Source: Alphaproteobacteria bacterium (GTDB taxonomy: Bacteria > Pseudomonadota > Alphaproteobacteria > Micropepsales > Micropepsaceae). Taken from it: a stretch of 53,180 nt of DNA. The stretch lies in contig JAFKEW010000067.1 of the NCBI GenBank assembly GCA_017308375.1, positions 1-53,180 on the forward strand, given 5' to 3'. The translations under genes and the position numbers were made by a program. The notes beneath the pieces are model-generated. The model ran no database searches. It was not told where the DNA came from and saw only the letters and a program-made list of their open reading frames with translations. Below, one piece after another: positions 46,799-53,180 of the stretch; position 1 is the stretch's first letter; each line of letters opens with the position of its first letter.

Positions 46799-48241
46799 AT
46801 GTTGTATTGGCCGCGCGCCGGTAGAGGCGCCACCGCGGGAAAAGGCGCTTTTTGGCTGGCGACAGTGGGCATAGCCCTGACCGCGCTGATTCTCGCCTCG
46901 CCCGCAGATGCGGCATCGCGCCACAGCAAACATCACAGAAGCGGCAAAGCCGCCCGCACCATTTCCCAGCCGACCGATCCCGCCAAGGATGCCGCCCTGA
47001 TCATCGACGGGCGCACCGGAAAGGTGCTTTTCAGCCGCAATGCTACTGCAACGCGGTATCCGGCGTCGTTAACCAAGTTGATGACGCTGTACCTGCTTTT
47101 CGACGCCCTGAAGAAGGGCGAGGTTACCATGCAGACGCCGCTGAAGGTTTCGGCCCATGCTGCAGCGCAAAGCCCGACCAAACTCTATCTGAAGCCGGGC
47201 GACACCATTCCGGTCGAAACCGCGATCAAGGCGCTGGTGGTGGTATCGGCCAATGATGTGGCCGTCACCATCGCCGAGAATCTGGGCGGCACCGAATTGC
47301 ACTTTGCCGAGATGATGACGGCGAAGGCCCATGAACTCGGCATGATGCACACCAATTATCACAACGCATCCGGCCTGCCCGACAAGCGCCAACTCACCAC
47401 GGCGGAGGATCTGGGAATCCTGGCCCGGCACGTGGCGTATGACTTTCCGCAATATTATCCGTATTTCGGCATTGCGGGCATGACCTATCACGGCCGCTAC
47501 TACAGAACGCATGACCACTTGATCGGCTCCTACGAAGGGGCCGACGGGATGAAGACCGGCTTCACCAATGCCTCCGGCTTCAACCTGGTGTCGTCGGTGG
47601 TGCGCGACGGTGCCCATATCATCGGCGTGGTGATGGGCGGCTATACCGCGCGCTCCCGCGATGGCGAGATGATCAAGCTGCTCAACAAGACCTTTGCGCG
47701 GATCGAGGATCAGCCGACCCTGGTCGCCCGCAACATCGTGCCGTGGCAGAATGTGGCCCGTGGCCTTCACAACAACCCGGTGGTGGCCGGATTCGATATC
47801 GGCTCGGCAACCTCTGCCCTGCGCCGGAATGCGGCGAACACGAACATCCCCGTGCCGCAGCCAGCAGCCCGGCGTGTGGCCTCGCTCGGTGCCAGCGATG
47901 GCATTCCAACACCCGATCTGCGCGCAGAGGCGCTTGGCCAGGGTGACATCGACGACAGCGCCGATACGGTGGCGCAGGATGTCAGCGGACCACGCAACTG
48001 GGTGATCCAGATCGGCGCCTATGCCAACACACGGATGGCGCAATCCGGGCTTTCGGCCTATTCGCACGCCGCACGCGACATTCTCGGCGACGCAAAGCCG
48101 ATTGTGGTGCCGTTCCAGGCCGCCGATGGCCACACGCTGTATCGCGCCCGCTTCGGCAGCTATGCCGAGCGCGAGGCGCGCAATGTCTGCGCCAAGCTGA
48201 CCCAGCGCGGCAAGATGTGCTTCGCGACCGCGGTGAACTGA
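46799..48241 (+). CDS. D-alanyl-D-alanine carboxypeptidase with C-terminal SPOR domain
   Basis: A periplasmic penicillin-binding protein of the DacA/PBP5 (S11) type that trims peptidoglycan pentapeptides. The N-terminal signal or anchor helix (AFWLATVGIALTALILASPADA) is followed by the catalytic SxxK in PASLTKLM, SxN in VVSANDVAV and KTG in GMKTGFTNASGF. The last ~80 residues (NWVIQIGAYANTRMAQ to RFGSYAEREARNVCAKL) form a SPOR domain that binds denuded septal peptidoglycan, predicting a role at the division site. ATG 46799 has an AGGGG site 8 bp upstream; the earlier frame start at 46688 is rejected. Length 480 residues. Confidence 0.95.
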   Translation: MLYWPRAGRGATAGKGAFWLATVGIALTALILASPADAASRHSKHHRSGKAARTISQPTDPAKDAALIIDGRTGKVLFSRNATATRYPASLTKLMTLYLLFDALKKGEVTMQTPLKVSAHAAAQSPTKLYLKPGDTIPVETAIKALVVVSANDVAVTIAENLGGTELHFAEMMTAKAHELGMMHTNYHNASGLPDKRQLTTAEDLGILARHVAYDFPQYYPYFGIAGMTYHGRYYRTHDHLIGSYEGADGMKTGFTNASGFNLVSSVVRDGAHIIGVVMGGYTARSRDGEMIKLLNKTFARIEDQPTLVARNIVPWQNVARGLHNNPVVAGFDIGSATSALRRNAANTNIPVPQPAARRVASLGASDGIPTPDLRAEALGQGDIDDSADTVAQDVSGPRNWVIQIGAYANTRMAQSGLSAYSHAARDILGDAKPIVVPFQAADGHTLYRARFGSYAEREARNVCAKLTQRGKMCFATAVN

Positions 48242-48354
48242 GCGTTTTCTGTGCGGATGGATGGCCGGGCTGGCGCAACCCCGAGCTGACTGGAATATTC
48301 TGCTGCAGGATTGTCTGCGCACTTTCCTGTTAAAGCATACACAACTTCACCTGG

Positions 48355-48376
48355 ATGGCCCGGATTCCCGGGCCAT
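48355..48376. repeat. GGCCCGG palindrome between convergent genes, copy 2
   Basis: ATGGCCCGG (48355-48363) pairs with CCGGGCCAT (48368-48376) around ATTC. The surrounding context (CTGGATGGCC and CCATGAC) resembles the copy at 41787. It lies in the 169-bp gap between the carboxypeptidase and DnaJ genes, where I see no ORF. A decayed left half, ATGGATGGCCGGGCT, lies about 90 bp earlier, near 48260. Confidence 0.75.
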
Positions 48377-48410
48377 GACAAATCGGGTATGCGAATTCAA
48401 CGGAATCCGA

Positions 48411-49136
48411 TCAACCAAGCAGAGCGTCTTTCGCCTCGTTGATCTTGGCGGCGAGATAATCCGAACCACCGCGATCCGGGTGGTTCTGCAACATCAGTTT
48501 GTGATAGGCGGCACGAATGGCGTTTTCATCCGCCTCTTCCGCCAACCCAAGCACGCGCAACGCCTCGGCACGGGACATGCCGGTGCTGCGCGCGGCACCG
48601 TTGCCGCGCTTCCCGCCGCCCTGCCCCGCTTCCCTTTCCGCCCGCCAGCCGGGACCGAAGCGGCGGTCGAGATAGGTTTCGAGCAGGCGCGTGCTCTCGG
48701 CATCGGCACGAAGCTGTTGCAGCAGGCCGGTGAGTTGCGCACGGTCGAGCACGCCCAGCGAAGCCCCCGCGAACGCCCCCTTACGCACCGCGCCATCCAT
48801 CACGCCGGTATCGTGATGCAGTTCCATCTCAAGCCATTCCGTTGAGACACGGCTGACCTGTTTGGTAGAGCCACCCGGCCAATTGCGGCTTCCCATGGAC
48901 GGCCAGCCGCCGGGCCAGAAACGGCCGCCGGTCAGCAGTGCAAGCGCGAACGGCGCCAGAACGATTGCGATGTTGAAGCGGCCCGTCAGCGTCAGGCCAA
49001 GAGCACCGAGGCCGAGAAGCGCGCCGCCCAGCCGGCGCAGATTGCGCGCCAGAATTTGCGGATCGGCCTTTACGAAGCTGCGGGCCAGAACAATAAATGC
49101 GATGAGGGCAAGGCCGCCGAGCAGCAGGAAGAACAT
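48411..49136 (-). CDS. Membrane-anchored DnaJ-domain protein
   Basis: A 241-residue protein with two N-terminal membrane spans (residues ~1-20 and ~35-75, including [17 protein letters not shown]). A linker and helical segment ([27 protein letters not shown]) follow. The C-terminal J domain holds the HPD motif in [20 protein letters not shown]. The J domain should face the cytoplasm and recruit DnaK; the client is unknown. It begins at ATG 49136, directly after the TAG of the VWA gene with no gap, so the two are cotranscribed. Confidence 0.9.
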   Translation of the reverse strand: MFFLLLGGLALIAFIVLARSFVKADPQILARNLRRLGGALLGLGALGLTLTGRFNIAIVLAPFALALLTGGRFWPGGWPSMGSRNWPGGSTKQVSRVSTEWLEMELHHDTGVMDGAVRKGAFAGASLGVLDRAQLTGLLQQLRADAESTRLLETYLDRRFGPGWRAEREAGQGGGKRGNGAARSTGMSRAEALRVLGLAEEADENAIRAAYHKLMLQNHPDRGGSDYLAAKINEAKDALLG

Positions 49137-49847
49137 CTATCGTTTTCCGCCCAGGGCGTGTGCGATGCGCAAGGCTTCACCGCCCACACGCGCGCCATAA
49201 TCATCCAGCGCGGAAAGACCGCCCGCGGCGTAGACAGCGGCGGCATTGAGCAGTTCACGCAGGCGGCGCGCGGCACCGGAATCGAACGTGGCATAGACAC
49301 CGCCGCTGAGCCGCGCGATGTCCTGAAACACCACGCGCGCCGCCGGGTTGCCGCCTTCGTGAAACATGAAAGCCGGGACGCCCAGCAATGCGAGACGGCC
49401 GGCGTGTTCGGCCGCGACGACCGCATCCTCCTCAAAACAATCGCCGACATAGACGAGCGCGCCGATCTTTTCCCGCGCTGCTTCGGCAATGGTGTGCTGC
49501 AAGACGCGATTGATCTGCGTGAGGCCGCCGCGGCAAGCGACACCCGTCATGCGGCCGCGCAAGGCCGCGGGCGTGGTGACCCATTCGCTGCGGTGAAATT
49601 CGCCGACGCCACGGAAATAGACCAGTTGCACCGCAAGGCCACCGATTTCGCCCGCCACGGTGAACATATCGGCCTGAATCGCCATGGCGCGATCCCAGCT
49701 TGGCTGGCGGCTCATCGTCGCGTCGATCGCGAACACAAGCCGGCCTTTTGTTTGCGACAATGCGGGCACGCGCGCGGCGGTGCGCAGGAAGGCATCAACC
49801 TCCCACGCACTGGAACGCGACGGCAGACCCGGCTTCGCGGCCATCAT
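49137..49847 (-). CDS. VWA (von Willebrand A) domain protein
   Basis: A 236-residue soluble VWA protein. The metal-dependent adhesion site begins with the AIDATMSR strand, which has DxTxS instead of the commoner DxSxS, and continues through GGLTQINRVLQH and YVGDCFEED. The fold fills most of the length. There is no signal peptide, so it is probably cytoplasmic. It is fused operonically to the DnaJ-domain membrane protein downstream, and the putA stop is 41 bp upstream. The function is unknown; a joint role with the DnaJ protein is inferred from linkage only. ATG 49844 is an alternative start. Confidence 0.85.
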   Translation of the reverse strand: MMAAKPGLPSRSSAWEVDAFLRTAARVPALSQTKGRLVFAIDATMSRQPSWDRAMAIQADMFTVAGEIGGLAVQLVYFRGVGEFHRSEWVTTPAALRGRMTGVACRGGLTQINRVLQHTIAEAAREKIGALVYVGDCFEEDAVVAAEHAGRLALLGVPAFMFHEGGNPAARVVFQDIARLSGGVYATFDSGAARRLRELLNAAAVYAAGGLSALDDYGARVGGEALRIAHALGGKR

Positions 49848-49888
49848 GCCCTTTCCGGTGGCACCTTTACGGAAATGAATCTGGCCCT

Positions 49889-52800
49889 TCAGATGCCGCT
49901 TGCCAAGGGTGCCGCCGCACTGAGCAGCGCCGCATTGCCGCCCGCCGCCGTGGTGTTGACGGTGAAGGTGCGCTCATGTGCGAAGCGGTGAAGATAATGG
50001 GGACCGCCCGCTTTCGGCCCGGTGCCGGAAAGCCCTTCGCCACCGAACGGCTGCACGCCCACCACCGCGCCGATCTGGTTGCGGTTGACATACATATTGC
50101 CGACACGGACGCGGGCGCGCACGAAATCCGCCGTTTCATCAATCCGGCTGTGCAGGCCGAGGGTGAGGCCATAGCCGCTGGCGTTGATCGCTTCGCACAC
50201 CTTGTCCAGCCGGTCTGCCGCATAGCGCACCACATGCAGGACGGGACCGAAAACCTCGCGCTGAAGCTGTGCGATGGAGTCGATGGCGAACACACGCGGG
50301 GCGAAGAAGGTGCCGTGTTCATGCGCAGCGGTGAGCGGCAAACGACGGAGCAATTTGCCTTCGCGCATCATGCGGGCGGAGTGGGTTTCGAGCATGGCGA
50401 CCGCATCGGCATCGATCACCGGACCGATGTCGGTATCCAGCAACAAGGGATCGCCGATTTTCAGTTCGTCCATCGCGCCGAGGATCATGGTCAGCATGCG
50501 GTCCGCCACATCCTCCTGCAGGAACAGCACGCGCAAAGCGGAACAACGCTGACCCGCGCTGTCGAATGCGGCGGTCAGTACATCGCGGGTGACCTGTTCC
50601 GGCAGCGCGGTCGAATCCACGATCATCGCGTTCATGCCGCCGGTTTCCGCGATCAAGGTGGCGAGCGGGCCGTCGCGCGCCGCCAGGGCGCGATTGATGA
50701 GTGCGGCCACGTCACTGGAGCCCGTGAAGGCGACACCGGCCAGACGCGGATCGCCGAACAGGGCGTTGCCGATGGACGGCCCATCGCCCGGCAGGAATTG
50801 CAGCACGGATAGCGGCACACCGGCCTCATGCAGCAGGCGCGTGCCGAGTGCGGCGAGCAGCGGTGTCTGTTCCGCCGGTTTGGCGAGCACCGCATTGCCG
50901 GCCGCGAGCGCACCAGCGATTTGCCCGGTGAAAATGGCCAGCGGAAAATTCCACGGGCTGATGCAGGCGAAAACACCACGGCCATGCAGCGAGAGTGCAT
51001 TGTCCTCACCCGTGGGGCCGGGAAGTTTGGCGGGCGCGGCAAATTCGGCACGCGCGCGGCCGGCATAATAACGCAGGAAATCCGCCGCCTCCCGCACCTC
51101 GCCCAGCGCATTGGGAAGCGTCTTTCCTGCCTCGCGCACCGCGAGCGCCATCAGATTTTCGCGGTTGGCTTCGTAAAGATCGGCGGCACGTTCGAGGATG
51201 GCGGCGCGCGCAGGCCCGCCAAGCGCATCCCATCCCGCTTGCGCGGCATGTGCGGATTTAAGCGCGTCCTGCGCATCCTGTGCCGTGGCCGGAACCACGC
51301 TGCCAACAATGCGGCGGCGGTCGGACGGATCGCGAATGTCTTCCGCCGTACCGTTGCGCGGCTTGCCGTCAATCAACGGCGCTGCGCGATGGAGCGACGC
51401 CAATGCCGCTTCGATTTTTTTCAGCAGCGGCGTGGTGATCGCGGGATCGGAAAAATAGAAACCTTGCGAGTTTTTGCGGTCCGGCAGCAGACCGCGCGGC
51501 AGGGGAATTTGCGCATTGCGGCGCGCACCAGCCGCTTTCAGAACGCGGGTGGGATCGGCCACGATGGTGTCAATCGGCGCTTTCTCATCCGCAAGGCGAT
51601 TGACGAAAGAGGTATTGGCGCCGTTTTCGAGCAGGCGCCGCACCAGATAGGCCAGCAGATCTTCGTGGCTGCCGACCGGCGCATAAATGCGCGTACCCGG
51701 ACCATTGGCGATGGGACGCTTCACCTCGTGATAAAGCTCATAAAGCGCATCGCCCATGCCATGCAGGCGTTGAAACTCGAAGTCAGTGCGGCCATGGGCC
51801 AGCACCTCCACCACCGAAAGCGTGTGCGCATTGTGGGTGGCGAATTGCGGATAGAGTGCATCGCCCGCCGCGAACAAGGCGCGCGCACACGCGATATAAG
51901 ACACATCCGTGCCAGGCTTGAGCGTGAAGACGGGATAATCGCTGAGCCCCGCTTCCTGACCGCGCTTGATCTCCGTATCCCAATAGGCGCCTTTGACAAG
52001 GCGCACGGGAATGCGGCGGCCATGGCGGCGGGCGAGATTAGCCACCCACGCGATCACCGGCAAAGCGCGTTTCTGATAGGCCTGCACCGCGAGGCCAAGC
52101 CCGTTCCAGCCACGCAAGGTATCATCCGCACTCAACGCCGCGAACAGGTCGAGCATGAGGTCGAGACGCTCCGCCTCCTCCGCATCGATGGTCAGCGCGA
52201 GATTGAGGCCGCGCGCTTCCGCCGCCAGCGCTATGAGCGACGGCAGCAATTCCGCCAGCACGCGATTGCGCTTCAGATAATCGTAGCGGGGATGCAGCGC
52301 GGAGAGTTTGACCGAGATGCCGGGGCGGGAGAAAATATCCGCCTTGCCAGACGGAGGTGCCGCTTCCGCGATGACCGTGAGCGCGCCGCGATAGGCGGCC
52401 AGATAACGCTCCGCGTCGGCGCGGGTGTAGGCCGCCTCCCCCAGCATGTCGAACGAATAGCGGTAACCGGCCGCCGCCATGTCGCGCCCGTTGCGCAAGG
52501 CTTCGTCGATGGTGCGGCCGAGCACGAACTGACGGCCCAGAATGCGCATCGCGTAGCTGACGGCCTGACGGATGATGGGTTCGCCGGTGCGGGTCAGAAG
52601 CTTGTTGAAGATGCCATCGAAATCCCACTGGCTGGCCTGATCGAGTTTGACGATATGGCCGGTCAGCATCAGCGCGAAGGTCGAGGCATTGACGAACAGG
52701 GAGGGTGACCGGCCCTGATGACCGGCCCATTTCTTGCCGCCGATCTTGTCGCGGATCAGGCGGTCCGCCGTTTCGGCGTCGGGCACGCGCAACAGGGATT

Positions 52801-53044
52801 CGGCGAGGCACATCAGGACCACGCCCTCCTCCGTCGAGAGCGCGTATTCGTGGAGGAAGGCATCGATGCCGCCCGCCTTCGCCTGACGCGCGCGGATACG
52901 GCTGACGAGTTCGCGGGCAAGGGCGTCCGCCCCCTCATGCTCAGCCGGAGAGAGCCAGGCCTGTTCCAGACGTTCGGCAAGAACCCGGTCCTCATCCGCC
53001 AGATAGGCGGCGGAGATGGCATTACGCAAAACGTCTGCGGTCAT
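49889..53044 (-). CDS. putA: Bifunctional proline dehydrogenase / P5C dehydrogenase PutA
   Basis: PutA oxidises proline to glutamate in two steps, using FAD in the first domain and NAD in the second. The PRODH part (about residues 80-490) has the family core ISVKLSALHPRYDYL and VKGAYWDTEIKRGQ, where substrate Arg residues lie. The P5CDH part (about 530-1020) has ISPWNFPLAIFTGQIAGAL, FTGSSDVA and the catalytic Cys in DSAGQRCSALRVLF. The N-terminus has no ribbon-helix-helix domain, so this PutA should not be the DNA-binding repressor type of E. coli. ATG 53044 (MTADVLRNAIS) gives 1051 residues; the frame continues to 53137 without support. It is divergent from panC. Confidence 0.96.
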   Translation of the reverse strand: MTADVLRNAISAAYLADEDRVLAERLEQAWLSPAEHEGADALARELVSRIRARQAKAGGIDAFLHEYALSTEEGVVLMCLAESLLRVPDAETADRLIRDKIGGKKWAGHQGRSPSLFVNASTFALMLTGHIVKLDQASQWDFDGIFNKLLTRTGEPIIRQAVSYAMRILGRQFVLGRTIDEALRNGRDMAAAGYRYSFDMLGEAAYTRADAERYLAAYRGALTVIAEAAPPSGKADIFSRPGISVKLSALHPRYDYLKRNRVLAELLPSLIALAAEARGLNLALTIDAEEAERLDLMLDLFAALSADDTLRGWNGLGLAVQAYQKRALPVIAWVANLARRHGRRIPVRLVKGAYWDTEIKRGQEAGLSDYPVFTLKPGTDVSYIACARALFAAGDALYPQFATHNAHTLSVVEVLAHGRTDFEFQRLHGMGDALYELYHEVKRPIANGPGTRIYAPVGSHEDLLAYLVRRLLENGANTSFVNRLADEKAPIDTIVADPTRVLKAAGARRNAQIPLPRGLLPDRKNSQGFYFSDPAITTPLLKKIEAALASLHRAAPLIDGKPRNGTAEDIRDPSDRRRIVGSVVPATAQDAQDALKSAHAAQAGWDALGGPARAAILERAADLYEANRENLMALAVREAGKTLPNALGEVREAADFLRYYAGRARAEFAAPAKLPGPTGEDNALSLHGRGVFACISPWNFPLAIFTGQIAGALAAGNAVLAKPAEQTPLLAALGTRLLHEAGVPLSVLQFLPGDGPSIGNALFGDPRLAGVAFTGSSDVAALINRALAARDGPLATLIAETGGMNAMIVDSTALPEQVTRDVLTAAFDSAGQRCSALRVLFLQEDVADRMLTMILGAMDELKIGDPLLLDTDIGPVIDADAVAMLETHSARMMREGKLLRRLPLTAAHEHGTFFAPRVFAIDSIAQLQREVFGPVLHVVRYAADRLDKVCEAINASGYGLTLGLHSRIDETADFVRARVRVGNMYVNRNQIGAVVGVQPFGGEGLSGTGPKAGGPHYLHRFAHERTFTVNTTAAGGNAALLSAAAPLASGI

Positions 53045-53113
53045 GGGAATGCGGCAATGGGTGTGACGCGGCAATTCTAGCGCAAGGGAACGGGCGCCGC
53101 TAATCTGCCGCCC

Positions 53114-53180
53114 ATGACCACACCGAAAATTATTCACACCGTTTCCGAATTGCGCGCCGCCATCGCAGACTGGCGCGGCG
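53114..53180 (+). CDS. panC: Pantoate-beta-alanine ligase PanC (3'-truncated by the window edge)
   Basis: The last 67 bases open a frame that starts MTTPKIIHTVSELRAAIADW. This matches the usual N-terminus of pantothenate synthetase, in which an alternating hydrophobic strand (IIHTVSEL) and helix precede the PTMGALH ATP-binding motif that would lie just beyond the window. The enzyme makes pantothenate, the coenzyme A precursor. It is divergent from putA across 69 bp. The call rests on only 22 residues. Confidence 0.7.
   Translation, partial: MTTPKIIHTVSELRAAIADWRG

Noticed and set aside
50828..52708. 626-codon open frame antisense to putA
   Set aside because: Arg/Gln/His-rich shadow of a long, well-supported gene; no domain or ribosome site.

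Overview
This window is chromosomal DNA from a GC-rich Gram-negative bacterium, almost certainly an alphaproteobacterium. The evidence is an alphaproteobacterial-type LexA with GAAC-N7-GAAC operators, the short ProS without an editing insertion, PleD next to DivK, the proS-lolC-lolD-dnaE order, LpxI in place of LpxH, a DUF3572 protein and a phasin. I cannot name the genus. Nearly all of the window is core housekeeping DNA. I see no prophage, insertion sequence, CRISPR array, rRNA or tRNA.

Layout. Bases 1-7250 read mostly rightward: moeA (partial), lexA, gltX, gltA and a small membrane ORF, with comEC convergent to lexA. Bases 7260-21904 are one dense leftward block. In transcription order it runs rpsB, tsf, pyrH, frr, uppS, cdsA, dxr, rseP, bamA, skp, lpxD, fabZ, lpxA, lpxI, lpxB, so it links ribosome and nucleotide genes to undecaprenyl phosphate, phospholipid, isoprenoid, outer-membrane-protein and lipid A synthesis. 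After a rightward aminotransferase, bases 23396-32100 are a second leftward block: proS, a toxin-antitoxin pair, lolC, lolD, a P-loop protein, a previously hidden 43-codon membrane-protein gene, and dnaE. Bases 32227-37414 hold xthA, a VOC protein, pleD, divK, DUF3572, a HAD protein and a broken dinB. Bases 37467-39396 encode the agmatine-to-putrescine pair aguA/aguB. Bases 39490-43000 carry ridA, a FemAB-like protein, a HIT protein, duplicated NTF2-like genes and a DUF559 gene, interspersed with palindromic repeats. The rest holds clpA/clpS, a phasin, a SPOR-domain D,D-carboxypeptidase, a DnaJ/VWA pair, putA, and the first codons of panC.

Most interesting point. Two perfect GAAC-N7-GAAC LexA operators are visible. 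One lies in front of lexA. The other sits entirely inside the 16-bp spacer of a strong TTGACA/TATATT promoter that drives a 43-aa single-pass membrane protein upstream of dnaE. This has the layout expected of an SOS-induced cell-division inhibitor of the SidA type, and its size makes it easy for annotation to miss.

Other points worth checking are a UPP synthase whose D-G-N-G-R-W motif reads D-R-N-G-S-W, a dinB gene with an internal out-of-frame deletion, a toxin-antitoxin module wedged between proS and lolC, and modular palindromes whose arms differ between copies but stay self-complementary.
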